A stretch of 64,000 nt of DNA from Ignavibacteriales bacterium (lineage in GTDB: Bacteria > Bacteroidota > Ignavibacteria > Ignavibacteriales > Ignavibacteriaceae). The notes beneath the pieces were generated by a model. It was given only the letters and a program-made list of their open reading frames with translations. It did not search any database and had not been told where the DNA came from. Below, piece by piece: positions 54,007 through 62,944 of this stretch. The position numbers and the translations under genes are program-made. The stretch covers positions 2,108,001 through 2,172,000 of the forward strand of contig CP065001.1 in assembly GCA_016700155.1 (NCBI GenBank), in the 5' to 3' direction. Each line of letters begins with the position of its first letter. Position 1 is the stretch's first letter.

Positions 54007-55443
54007 TTATTTTGTTAGAGTCATTTTCTTAACTGCTGAGAATGTGCTTCCATCAACAGCACTGGCTTCCAGTCTGTAAATATAAACTCCGCTATTCAGA
54101 TTTGAAGCATCGAAATTAATCTCGTGGCTTCCTGTGCCGAAGCTGTTATTTACTATGGTTGCAACTTCCTGTCCAACAACGTCAAACACTTTTACTGTTA
54201 CTCTTGAATCTTTTGCAAGACTGAATGATATAGTTGTGCTTGGGTTGAATGGGTTTGGATAATTCTGATCAAGTGCAAAAACTGAAGGAGTAATAACCTC
54301 AACTTCAACTTCCTGAGAATATTCTGATGCACCGTCAAAATCGATTTGTTTCAATCTGTAAACCTGTGTACCTGAAGCAACTTTTGAATCAGTAAAAGTA
54401 TAATCTTTCGTTTCGGTTGTGGTTCCAAATCCTTCAACAAAACCGATTGTGGTAAATCTCTCACCGATTTTTCTCTGAACTTCAAAACCATGGTTATTTG
54501 TTTCTGTAGCTGTCTGCCAGTTTAGAGTTACATCACTTCCATTAGAAGATGCAGTGAAAGAAGTTAATTCAACTGGTATAATATCAGCCAAAACATAACC
54601 AGTTACAGCCCAGTTCTGATGGTTTAATATCAGAACTATCTTATCACCGATCTGGCATACTTCAGCGCCGCCGGCAATACCGCTGTGTGATGTACTTCCA
54701 ACCGGCACAGGATATGGTCCAAACAAATAAGTGGCCAATACAGCTCCTGTTTGCGGATTTATTTTGGTTAATGTATTAAATGGATTTGCTGTTGTTCCTT
54801 GTCCCCAAACCCATACAGCAGGAACATCACCTGCAACATTAGAATATGCCATACCGTATTTGGAAGAGATTGTTGATGTGCCGGTTAAAGTTCTAACCAG
54901 TGCACCGCTAACAGCATTTATAACACCAATATTATTTGAGAAGTCGCAAACAAAGAAAACATTTTCATCGGCTGAATATGCGATTGCTCTTGCAACCCCA
55001 CCGGCACTTGTGATAGTTCCTTGAGAAATACCATTGGCATTCATTATATGAATTGTAGTTGAAGCTGCGCTTCCAAACAGGAAGTTTCCATCAGTTGTTA
55101 AATCTCTTATTGAACCCTGATAAACTGCGCTATCCGAAAGCGTTGTTGGACCTGATTGTCCTCCATTGTAACGATACAACATGGTTGAATTCCACCTGTT
55201 TAAATAAAACAGATTGTTAAAATACATGGCACCTACTGTCCCACCATTAATAGCAGGTGTACCGATTGTTGAATAATGGAAATTGAACAGAGTCGGGAAA
55301 GGAAAACCAACCGGAGGAATTGTATCCGCCTGAACGGCTACTACATCCGGATCAAAATCCATGACTGAATAATCCTGAGCAAATGAAGATGAACTTAGAA
55401 CAAGAACGAAGAGAAAAGCGAAAAGTAACAGTGTTTGTTTCAT
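54007..55443 (-). CDS. Secreted beta-propeller-like protein, T9SS cargo
   Basis: Secreted protein of 478 residues. The ATG at 55443 follows AGGAG and begins a clean signal peptide (MKQTLLLFAFLFVLVLSSSSFAQ; core FAFLFVLVLSSSSFA). The N-terminal 290 residues have propeller-type repeats (LFYLNRWNSTMLYRYNGG; FLFGSAASTTIHIMNANG; VFFVCDFSNNIGVINA) of unknown function. A beta module (LNWQTATETNNHGFEVQRK) is followed by a T9SS sorting domain that is residue-for-residue the same as in the gene at 52160. It is flanked by its own terminator and promoter gap, so it is probably monocistronic. Confidence 0.87.
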   Translation of the reverse strand: MKQTLLLFAFLFVLVLSSSSFAQDYSVMDFDPDVVAVQADTIPPVGFPFPTLFNFHYSTIGTPAINGGTVGAMYFNNLFYLNRWNSTMLYRYNGGQSGPTTLSDSAVYQGSIRDLTTDGNFLFGSAASTTIHIMNANGISQGTITSAGGVARAIAYSADENVFFVCDFSNNIGVINAVSGALVRTLTGTSTISSKYGMAYSNVAGDVPAVWVWGQGTTANPFNTLTKINPQTGAVLATYLFGPYPVPVGSTSHSGIAGGAEVCQIGDKIVLILNHQNWAVTGYVLADIIPVELTSFTASSNGSDVTLNWQTATETNNHGFEVQRKIGERFTTIGFVEGFGTTTETKDYTFTDSKVASGTQVYRLKQIDFDGASEYSQEVEVEVITPSVFALDQNYPNPFNPSTTISFSLAKDSRVTVKVFDVVGQEVATIVNNSFGTGSHEINFDASNLNSGVYIYRLEASAVDGSTFSAVKKMTLTK

Positions 55444-55645
55444 TAGGAACTCCTCTAGAATTTGTTGTTTGTTAATTAAAAATGGAACTAAAAACAAATG
55501 CTCAAAGTGAACCGTTTTTCTCCTTTATTGTTTTAGTGATTTGTGAATTAGCATAGTTGAATTTTGTTGAACAACGTTAAAAAAATAAAAATATTCATGC
55601 AAGCATTTTTTATTAATTATTCTAAGGACTTTCCAATCAATTTAA

Positions 55646-55678
55646 AATAAAAAAGCCGGCTCATTTCTAAGCCGGCTT
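55646..55678 (-). terminator. Terminator of the T9SS gene ending at 55700
   Basis: A 9-base stem AAGCCGGCT / AGCCGGCTT with an 8-base loop, followed on the minus strand by a T-rich run. It lies in the 256-base gap 55444-55699, which otherwise shows only AT-rich, probably promoter, sequence for the gene at 54007. Confidence 0.85.
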
Positions 55679-55699
55679 GTTTAATAGTGCCTAGGAATA

Positions 55700-57910
55700 T
55701 TACTTGGTTAGGATCATTTTCTTTGTTGAAGTGAAATTCGAACCATCAACACCCTGTGCATCGATTGTATAGAAATATACACCGCTGTTCAGGTTAGATG
55801 CGTTAAAGTTTACTTCATGCAATCCTGAAGTAATTGAGGAATTAATGAGAGTCATTACTTCCTGACCAAGTACATCAAATATTTTCAGAGTTACTCTTGA
55901 ATCAATTGCTAAACTATAACTGATCTTTGTTGACGGGTTGAACGGATTAGGATAGTTTTGCTCTAAAGCAAATACTGAAGGAGAAATTATCTCAGCTTCA
56001 ACTTCCTGGGTGTATTCGAATGTGCCATCAAGATCAATTTGTTTTAGTCTGTATGTATGAGTACCTGTTCCAACTTCCCTGTCAGTATAAGTGTAATTCT
56101 GGGTTTCGGTAGTTGTACCGGCTCCCTCAACATAACCAACAGCAACGAATTCGCTGCCAACTTTTCTCTGAACTTCGAAACCGTGATTATTTGTCTCAGT
56201 TGCGGTTGACCAGTTAAGTACAACATTGTTTCCGTTTGCAAGTGCAGTGAAAGCACTAAGCTCAACCGGGATAACGCCTTCAACTAAAACGTTATCAATT
56301 GTCCACCACCAATCCCATCCTGGCTGAACAGATTTAAATCTGATCCATACTGTAGATTGACCATCTGCTGTAGCTGATATATCGAGAGTTACAGTTGTAT
56401 TTCTTACGTCAACACCGCCGTACGAGAGATAGTTAACCCAAGTTGTTCCGTTATTACTAACGTCAACGTAACATGAATCTGCGGCATCAATTGCATTCCA
56501 ATCTGAATCAAATTGAAGTGAAATATTTGAATAGTTCGAACAGTTCAAAGGAGTAGTTAACACTGCGGTTGAGAGTAATGTTGTTGGACCTGTTCCGCTT
56601 CCGCCTTCATCGGCATCAGCAGAAAATACTTTACCTGATGAGGTTGCCGGCATTGTATAAGCATTTGGATAAGGTGAACCAAAAACTCTCCAAACAAGAG
56701 TTCCTCCATCATTTATTACCGTAAAATTAACAGGTACAGTATCTGTACTTGCTTCAAAATCATCAAAGAATATTGCTTGAATATTCGGATCTGATTCAAT
56801 AGTAAATGACCAGGTCGGACCTGTCGTTGTGCCACTACCGTCTATTTCATCTATTCTCCAGTAATATGTAGTAGAATAGTTTAAAGTACCCATTGGAATA
56901 TTATAAGATGTAGCTAGAGTACCACTTTGAACCATATTTAAACTTCCAGGACTTGTACCAAAGAAAGTTTGATTTCCAGTAGCACCAGCTGGATTTTGCC
57001 ATGTCAACTGAGGTAATGAAGCTGAAACACCTGTTGCACCGGAGCCAGGACTTGGATTTGTTGCCGGTCCAGGACCAACTGGAGGACCACATGTGTTGTT
57101 AACATCAAATGGTGCGATCTGGTTTAAACCATAATCGAAAACAAGTGTAGTAGCACCTGTTGTCAGATTCATAGTTCTTAACTGCATTGTAAATGCTGTA
57201 TTATCAAATGCCATTAAATAAAGTGTGCCGTCCTGTTTATCAAAAGCCATGCCTTGACCAAAGTTTGCATTAAATCCAAGAGGTCCTAATAAAGTAGCAG
57301 CACCAGTAGCAAGATTAATTCTGTATCCATTATCATCTGCCAGGTTGTATGAATATGCCTCGCCTGCGCAGTTGATAGCGATATCAATAAATAAACTTCC
57401 TGTAATTCCCATCGAACCAACCAGAGTGACAGTTCCTGTAGCTACATTCACTGTGTAAAGGTTTGTAGCATCCACAGCATAGTAATTTCCACTCACAGGA
57501 TCATAAGAAATACCATTTAGATTTGAAACCGACAGTGGAGCCACTAAAGTACCAACACCTGTTGTAAGATTAACTGTAAATAATCCTGAAGTAACAGTTG
57601 TAAGGTAAAATACTCCGCCAGCACCGAATGTACCTGAAGATGCGAAACTTCCGTAGGTCATTGCGCCGATTGTTGTCAAAGGTGTACCGCCAGGCACAGG
57701 CAAACTAACAAAAGTATTTGTGTTTGTTGAGTGTGCGTAAGCAGTTCCAGCAAGCAAATCAATACCATTGTTTGTTGCATAATCAACTTTTGAATTAACA
57801 AACGGGACAGGACCGGCAGAAGGAGCTTCTTGTGCTAAGAGATTTATACTTAGTGTCATTAATAACACTAAAGCGAGGAGAAAGAAGCGAGAAGAAGAGG
57901 TTTTTTTCAT
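55700..57910 (-). CDS. Large secreted beta-rich protein, T9SS cargo
   Basis: Secreted protein of 736 residues with a signal peptide (MKKTSSSRFFLLALVLLMTLSINLLAQ; core FFLLALVLLMTLSINLLA) and an AGGAG site. Residues about 40-270 form propeller-like repeats (VFYLTTVTSGLFTVNLTTG, NYYAVDATNLYTVNVATG, TLYLMAFDNTAFTMQL). A fibronectin-like segment follows (STTYYWRIDEIDGSGT), then a jelly-roll/MAM-like region (about 385-545, IFFDDFEAS ... WWWTIDNVLVEG). The shared ETNNHGFEVQRK module and a T9SS sorting domain close it. Its C-terminus is related to, but clearly diverged from, the two downstream genes. Confidence 0.87.
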   Translation of the reverse strand: MKKTSSSRFFLLALVLLMTLSINLLAQEAPSAGPVPFVNSKVDYATNNGIDLLAGTAYAHSTNTNTFVSLPVPGGTPLTTIGAMTYGSFASSGTFGAGGVFYLTTVTSGLFTVNLTTGVGTLVAPLSVSNLNGISYDPVSGNYYAVDATNLYTVNVATGTVTLVGSMGITGSLFIDIAINCAGEAYSYNLADDNGYRINLATGAATLLGPLGFNANFGQGMAFDKQDGTLYLMAFDNTAFTMQLRTMNLTTGATTLVFDYGLNQIAPFDVNNTCGPPVGPGPATNPSPGSGATGVSASLPQLTWQNPAGATGNQTFFGTSPGSLNMVQSGTLATSYNIPMGTLNYSTTYYWRIDEIDGSGTTTGPTWSFTIESDPNIQAIFFDDFEASTDTVPVNFTVINDGGTLVWRVFGSPYPNAYTMPATSSGKVFSADADEGGSGTGPTTLLSTAVLTTPLNCSNYSNISLQFDSDWNAIDAADSCYVDVSNNGTTWVNYLSYGGVDVRNTTVTLDISATADGQSTVWIRFKSVQPGWDWWWTIDNVLVEGVIPVELSAFTALANGNNVVLNWSTATETNNHGFEVQRKVGSEFVAVGYVEGAGTTTETQNYTYTDREVGTGTHTYRLKQIDLDGTFEYTQEVEAEIISPSVFALEQNYPNPFNPSTKISYSLAIDSRVTLKIFDVLGQEVMTLINSSITSGLHEVNFNASNLNSGVYFYTIDAQGVDGSNFTSTKKMILTK

Positions 57911-58146
57911 GAGAGATCTCCTAATTAGTTTAAGAATGAATTAAAAATTAGGGAATTATAGTTTGATGACTACCAATAACGTACTTAAAGTACCTCCTTT
58001 TTATATAGAAATATTCTTTTGAATTGATTTAGCGCCCACTATAATTCTGATGGGAACAACATTAACTAATTTTGTTTAATTATGCAAGCATTCAACTCAG
58101 TGCAAATAAAAAATTTTTATCTTTTAATGCTTTCAGCAAAATTGGT

Positions 58147-58647
58147 TTAAACTGCATCAACTATTTTTTTATTCTTATTTATCGATTCTTCACTCAGTTT
58201 CTTTTTGTATTGAAGCATAGCATTTAATAACTGTGAATCGGATACTGCAAGGATTTGCGCGGCAAGTATTCCTGCATTCTTAGCCATATTAATACCGACC
58301 GTTGCAACCGGTACACCAGACGGCATTTGTACAATTGATAATAATGAATCCAAACCATCAAGCGATTTTGCTTTTACCGGAACACCTATAACAGGCAACG
58401 GTGTAAATGCTGCGGTAACTCCAGGTAAATGAGCAGCACCGCCTGCCCCAGCAATAATTATTTTAACTCCTCTTTCAACAGCAGATGAAGCAAACTTTTC
58501 AAGTTCGTATGGTGATCTATGTGCAGATAAGATTCTTAGCTCTACAGGTATATTAAATTCTTTTAGTATAGACGCAGCTTCATTCATTATCTGGAGATCT
58601 GTATCACTACCCATAATAATACTAACCAGCGGTTTCTTTGTATCCAT
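58147..58647 (-). CDS. purE: N5-carboxyaminoimidazole ribonucleotide mutase
   Basis: Purine biosynthesis enzyme (class I PurE) of 166 residues. Motifs IIMGSDTDLQIM, LSAHRSP, IIAGAGGAAHLPG and MPSGVPVATVGIN are present, matching the active site. An AGGA site is seen just before the ATG. No purK or other pur gene is adjacent. It is isolated between the T9SS cargo genes and the cytochrome operon, the latter ending in its own terminator 100 bases upstream. Confidence 0.97.
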   Translation of the reverse strand: MDTKKPLVSIIMGSDTDLQIMNEAASILKEFNIPVELRILSAHRSPYELEKFASSAVERGVKIIIAGAGGAAHLPGVTAAFTPLPVIGVPVKAKSLDGLDSLLSIVQMPSGVPVATVGINMAKNAGILAAQILAVSDSQLLNAMLQYKKKLSEESINKNKKIVDAV

Positions 58648-58742
58648 TTTTTTTCCTGAAATTAATTTTAACTAATGAGTTATTTGACACAAGCCGTCGT
58701 AAAAATATTAATATGGTACTTCAATTCAAAAATTTTTTTGCA

Positions 58743-58769
58743 TAAAAAAAGCCGCTCAATGAGCGGCTT
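58743..58769 (-). terminator. Terminator of the multiheme operon
   Basis: A 9-base stem AAGCCGCTC / GAGCGGCTT with a 3-base loop. On the minus strand it is followed by seven Ts. It closes the cytochrome operon 27 bases past the last stop. Confidence 0.88.
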
Positions 58770-58795
58770 GGTTCGAATTAAAAAGATTATAAGAG

Positions 58796-59668
58796 TTATT
58801 GCAGATATTTAATATTGGCAATACCATTAATGTGTTTTGTTTGATCAATAATGTTTCCGTCACCATCAATAACTTCTGAATGACAATTCCAGCAATTATC
58901 AATTGTGTGCGGGAAATGTCCGGTAGGCGGAAGATTATGACAGGAACCGCAAGTAGCTTGCATTCCATCAACTTGATTCCAAACAACTATTTTATTATTG
59001 CCAACCATAATTGAATCAGTATAAATATATCTAAGACTATCTGCTGTGCTTACACTTCGAAATGTAAAGTTACCGTGACAATAAGTATTTGAACATTTAT
59101 TGTCTGCAAAATTATAGATTGGTGTTACTCCTTGTGTAATTGATACCCTTCCGAAAATTATTTCAGCTTTTATATCATCACCAAGATGACCATCTGCATT
59201 CAGAGATTGAGGATAAGTGTGGCAGCTTGAGCAGCGAATATTGTTTGCCAGATCGTTTTCATAAAGGTGTTTTGAATGTGCACCAACACCCGGGTAAGTT
59301 GTTTCAATGCTGCCGTTAAGTGCGCGAGGCGGTGCAGATCGTGTCGGATCAGCAAAATCTCCGTGACAAGTATTGCAAGTTTCCGGTCCATTATTACCAG
59401 TATGGCAGCTTGTGCAGGAAGAAATGTTACTTCCTCCGATACTGGCACCAGAATAATTATTGCCATGACACTGCTGGCATTGCTTCAGACTGTATTTATT
59501 CGCGGCAATCAATTCACCGTGAAATGCGGTTGAGTTTGGATTGCTGATCCCTTCTGCATGAATACCCAATGCAGGCGGCTGATTGATATCTTCATTTATG
59601 TCACTGCATCCAACATAAATGAAACCTGCAATCAAAGCGACTATGTAAATAATTGAATAGTGTTTCAT
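58796..59668 (-). CDS. Heptaheme c-type cytochrome lipoprotein (CxxCH/Cx4CH type)
   Basis: A 290-residue predicted lipoprotein cytochrome. The ATG at 59668 gives a signal peptide ending in the lipobox YVGC. Haem sites: CQQCH, CTSCH, CNTCH, CSSCH, the longer CSNTYCH (Cx4CH), CGSCH and CWNCH, seven in all. The mixture of CxxCH with Cx4CH recalls a multiheme domain known from Geobacter outer-surface cytochromes. A lipid anchor and a position after the beta-barrel gene fit a surface-exposed terminal haem protein. An ATG at 59689 is also possible but has no ribosome-binding site. It is the last gene of the operon. Confidence 0.92.
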   Translation of the reverse strand: MKHYSIIYIVALIAGFIYVGCSDINEDINQPPALGIHAEGISNPNSTAFHGELIAANKYSLKQCQQCHGNNYSGASIGGSNISSCTSCHTGNNGPETCNTCHGDFADPTRSAPPRALNGSIETTYPGVGAHSKHLYENDLANNIRCSSCHTYPQSLNADGHLGDDIKAEIIFGRVSITQGVTPIYNFADNKCSNTYCHGNFTFRSVSTADSLRYIYTDSIMVGNNKIVVWNQVDGMQATCGSCHNLPPTGHFPHTIDNCWNCHSEVIDGDGNIIDQTKHINGIANIKYLQ

Positions 59669-59691
59669 TTTTATTCCATTAAATTTCATTT

Positions 59692-60897
59692 TCAATTTGA
59701 ACCGTGACAATATCCACAGAAGCCAACACCGGCAACACTTGTCGGCGAAGCGCTTGTATGGCAATTATAACAAACCGAACCCTGGGAATCGTGCCAATCA
59801 CCCTTGTTATCACTCATAAAATTTCTCTCGTGAGTTCTTGGATTCGTTCCCTTAATACCATCACTGTCAAGATGACATGTAATGCAAGTTGGATCGGCAC
59901 CCTGAACATCGTGACAGGAAACACATCGTTCGATATCTCTGCGTGCGAGTATCGCATGATCTCCACCGCCGCTCCCAACTCCAATTGTGAAAAAGTTAGG
60001 TTTAAGGTGCGAAGCCGGCAGTACTCCGCTCATTGCAAAATCACCACCTTCGGACTGATGGCAATTCGCGCAGAATGAATCTACCTGGTGACAGGTCTGG
60101 CATTCAGCAGTCCTTCCTTTTGCGTCAATACCATGAACAAATCTGTAATTGAGTTCATGTACTCTTGTAATCTGCTGCTGTTTAACGCCATCAACAAAAT
60201 TTGTTGATGAGTATGGTTGATAGAAATCATCTGTTGTATTCATTTCAGTTATCATTGAAGTACCTACGTGACAACTTTCACAGGAGTTGTTATCGTGACA
60301 CATAACACAGTTTGCATCAAACTCGTTTGCGGCAAATTTGTGCGACTTTGCAAAATTCACATTCTTGTGTTCCTGAGGAATTAAACCAACTGTAGAAACG
60401 TGACATGATTCACAAGCATTTGATGCAACAGATTTATCATTGTGACATGTGTAACAGTTTTCCATAATCGGGTTTGTTTGTGCCGCCTGGAACCCATAAG
60501 CAACAGTAGCGAATCCGGAATGGCATGCTTCACAATTCATTTTCTGCTGTTCAACGTGGAAGTTGTGATCGAAAAATAAAGCGGAGGCTTTCTGGATCAA
60601 CGGTTCATAAACATCATCATAGTGGCAGTTGGAACATTGTGTATCATCCGAAACGTCATGACATTCCACACAACTATCATGATCAGGCATTAACCTATCG
60701 GATAATGATTTGCTAGTTTTAACTTTTGTGTGGCATCCTTCACAAGTTGCGATGTCAGCGTGTACAGCGTGTGAAAATTTTATTATCGCCTCATTGCTCT
60801 TTGGATTCTGATTTACGTTTTCAGCACTAAAGGCTGAGAACAACAGAAATCCGGTTGCCGCACATAGTAATATCAGGTAAATGTATGCTAGTTTCAT
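59692..60897 (-). CDS. Fourteen-heme c-type cytochrome
   Basis: A 401-residue multiheme cytochrome with an N-terminal signal peptide (hydrophobic to FSAFSA). I count 14 CxxCH motifs: CEGCH, CVECH, CSNCH, CEACH, CYTCH, CESCH, CVMCH, CESCH, CQTCH, CANCH, CVSCH, CITCH, CYNCH and CGYCH. Many other His residues are available as distal ligands (FSHAVHAD, FFDHNFHVE). The density, one haem per 29 residues, suits a wire-like electron carrier. It starts one base after the barrel gene stop, so it is probably the periplasmic or barrel-inserted partner of that protein. Confidence 0.93.
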   Translation of the reverse strand: MKLAYIYLILLCAATGFLLFSAFSAENVNQNPKSNEAIIKFSHAVHADIATCEGCHTKVKTSKSLSDRLMPDHDSCVECHDVSDDTQCSNCHYDDVYEPLIQKASALFFDHNFHVEQQKMNCEACHSGFATVAYGFQAAQTNPIMENCYTCHNDKSVASNACESCHVSTVGLIPQEHKNVNFAKSHKFAANEFDANCVMCHDNNSCESCHVGTSMITEMNTTDDFYQPYSSTNFVDGVKQQQITRVHELNYRFVHGIDAKGRTAECQTCHQVDSFCANCHQSEGGDFAMSGVLPASHLKPNFFTIGVGSGGGDHAILARRDIERCVSCHDVQGADPTCITCHLDSDGIKGTNPRTHERNFMSDNKGDWHDSQGSVCYNCHTSASPTSVAGVGFCGYCHGSN

Positions 60898-60898
60898 A

Positions 60899-62179
60899 TT
60901 ACATAAAATTTAAGTTAGTGTTAAACCAGTAATTAACTTTAAAGAATAACCTCAGATCATTTTTATAAATCTTGTTATCCATATACTGTCCCTGCAGATC
61001 AAATGAAAGCATTCTGTAAGGACGAACATTTATTCCCGCGAGTAATGAAGTAAGGTTATTTTTTTCTGAATCTTTAGAAAGTTTATAACTTGTATAGCTT
61101 AATCCCAATGAAGGAGTCAGCAAGCCTTCCATCAGGGTATAAGCTGAATATAAAGAGACTGCATCTAACTCACCTGCGTAACCAAGATTCTTTCTGTAGT
61201 TGATGCTTCCATACCTCGTGACCACACCTGCGGTCAGTCTTTGTGAATTTTCATCTTTAAAAGTGACGTTCGCAAATTTTGCTAACACGGTCATATATTC
61301 ACTAATCTTGTAATCAAGTCCTCCTTCTATCTCCTGAGTGTTGCCGTAATCAAAAACCGAAAAGATTGAGTTATATCTGATCAACGGCTCCCTGTAATTG
61401 TAGTAAACACTAACTCCGAGATTTTCAACCTGGACATACCGCGCATCAACTTCAAATTTTGATACTTCCTTAAAATTCAAATCATAATCTGCACGGGTAT
61501 TTATATCAATAATATCTTTTTTATGATAAGCTATGTCAGCACTGGCAAATTCATATTCATTCGAGTTATTGCTGATCAATACCTGTATTGGATTAAGATC
61601 AGCATCAAATCTTGTTGCCATATATTCATACGGCTTGAAATTTTTATTGATATATCCAAGTCCGAATTGAAAATCTGTAAGAACTGTTGTTACAAACTTT
61701 CCTCCAAACAGGTAATCATTTGAAAAATCGTCCGTGAGTTCAAGCTTTTGATATGCAGGAACATTACCGCCGAAATAAGCTGTGAATTTGTAAGCTTCTT
61801 TTTTAAGATCAAGTGTAGCGCCGTCAAATAATCCGCCGCCGACTGAATTAAAGAGGGGTTGTCTTCCCAATTTAATAGTTGCGATGTCCATTATATTTCT
61901 TGCTTCTAGGTAAAGATTGTAGAACCGCAGCCTTGGATCATTCTTTTGTGCTTCCGAAAAATCATTCTCAAGATTAAGGTTGGTCCTTAATGAAAAATCT
62001 CCTTCGTTGATATTCAGATTGAGCAGTTGAAATGCCCTGATGTGACTTGTAGATACATCAACAGTATCAAATCTTTCAAATGCATATATAGAAGTAGAAA
62101 ACCTCCCATTAATATTCTGGGAGGTTCCAATTCCTGTAAAGCATAAGAAACAACTAATAATTATTAATAGTTTTTTCAT
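60899..62179 (-). CDS. Outer membrane beta-barrel, candidate porin of a porin-cytochrome conduit
   Basis: A 426-residue protein with a signal peptide (ends GTSQ) and about sixteen or more alternating amphipathic strands, for example FSLRTNLNLENDF, YKFTAYFGGNV, FQFGLGYINKNF, INTRADYDLNF, LGVSVYYNYREPL, GGLDYKISEYMTVLAKFANVTF, RLTAGVVTRYGSINY, MLSFDLQGQYMDN. The final strands are LRLFFKVNYWF. There is no haem motif. It has no obvious CxxC like MtrB. It sits between cytochrome genes with 42 and 1 base gaps, exactly where a porin of an electron conduit would be encoded. No sequence family was recognised, so function is contextual. Confidence 0.85.
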   Translation of the reverse strand: MKKLLIIISCFLCFTGIGTSQNINGRFSTSIYAFERFDTVDVSTSHIRAFQLLNLNINEGDFSLRTNLNLENDFSEAQKNDPRLRFYNLYLEARNIMDIATIKLGRQPLFNSVGGGLFDGATLDLKKEAYKFTAYFGGNVPAYQKLELTDDFSNDYLFGGKFVTTVLTDFQFGLGYINKNFKPYEYMATRFDADLNPIQVLISNNSNEYEFASADIAYHKKDIIDINTRADYDLNFKEVSKFEVDARYVQVENLGVSVYYNYREPLIRYNSIFSVFDYGNTQEIEGGLDYKISEYMTVLAKFANVTFKDENSQRLTAGVVTRYGSINYRKNLGYAGELDAVSLYSAYTLMEGLLTPSLGLSYTSYKLSKDSEKNNLTSLLAGINVRPYRMLSFDLQGQYMDNKIYKNDLRLFFKVNYWFNTNLNFM

Positions 62180-62221
62180 TTTACAATAAACTTAGTGTTA
62201 AGTGAGTGCATTCGTTATTGA

Positions 62222-62764
62222 TTATTTAGTTTTCGGGACTTCGTGTTTAATTTTTTCCCATGCCTCTGTTACATTTATCTCTTTGAAGGTTGGGCTTTCA
62301 GAATTATGACATGTCACACAAAAACTTTCCAGTTTTTCATGAACAACTAATCCTTTTTTAACTGATTCCTCCCTGCTTTTCATTACCTTTATATCTTTGT
62401 ATGCAGAACCGGGCCCGTGGCATGTTTCGCACTGAACACCATCTTCCATTTTAAATTTAGCGCCGAGTAAAGATTTATCAACATCTGAACCGCTTGTGTG
62501 ACATTTCAAACAAGCCTGAGTTTCAGCAGCAGGAGTTAAATGCCCTAACCCTTTTGCAATTTCATTTGCTTTATCAGTTTGCAGCGTTTTAAAAGCCTGA
62601 GCGTGAGCACTTTGTTTCCAGATATCAAGTTGCTTCCCCTGTTTTTCTGTTTTATGACACATTCCACATGCATCTGCACCTATGAAGGAATATTTTTCCT
62701 GTGCGAATGCGAAATAGCCAATCGATAAACTGAATAATACAGGTAAGAACATTTTTTTTAACAT
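62222..62764 (-). CDS. Tetraheme cytochrome c (c554-like)
   Basis: A 180-residue periplasmic cytochrome with a signal peptide (ends YFAFAQ). Four CxxCH sites: CGMCH, CLKCH, CETCH and CVTCH. The order, with QSAHAQAFKTL, ACLKCHTSG and GVQCETCHGPGS, matches the cytochrome c554-type family. AGGAGG precedes the ATG. It is the first gene of the operon and would pass electrons from the inner membrane or periplasm towards the 14-heme protein and the barrel. Confidence 0.93.
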   Translation of the reverse strand: MLKKMFLPVLFSLSIGYFAFAQEKYSFIGADACGMCHKTEKQGKQLDIWKQSAHAQAFKTLQTDKANEIAKGLGHLTPAAETQACLKCHTSGSDVDKSLLGAKFKMEDGVQCETCHGPGSAYKDIKVMKSREESVKKGLVVHEKLESFCVTCHNSESPTFKEINVTEAWEKIKHEVPKTK

Positions 62765-62826
62765 AACTCCTCCTGAATGAACTTTTGAATATTTATTTTT
62801 TTCCTGATTTCTATTTTAACAATTAA

Positions 62827-62849
62827 CGGTTAATCATGAATTTTAACCG
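62827..62849. promoter_or_regulatory. Inverted repeat upstream of the cytochrome operon
   Basis: CGGTTAA and TTAACCG are separated by 9 bases, 63-85 bases before the start of the tetraheme cytochrome gene. The size and place suit an operator for a dimeric regulator. No family consensus was recognised. Confidence 0.35.
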
Positions 62850-62911
62850 GACTTTAATTTGTAAATACTTATAAGAACTTCATTCATTAACTTTGATAAA
62901 TGAATGGACTA

Positions 62912-62944
62912 TTCCAAAACCGGGCAACAATCGCGGTTTTGGAA
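62912..62944. terminator. Perfect 11-base hairpin in the 62765-63306 gap
   Basis: TTCCAAAACCG and CGGTTTTGGAA flank an 11-base loop. It lies between divergent operons in a gap of 542 bases that otherwise appears non-coding and AT-rich, presumably with both promoters. Without a T-run it may be a regulatory site and not a terminator. Confidence 0.4.

Noticed and set aside
52160..57910. Tandem array of one duplicated gene
   Set aside because: Only the C-terminal modules are shared. The N-terminal passengers differ in length and sequence, so this is a set of cargo genes with related tails and not a simple tandem duplication.
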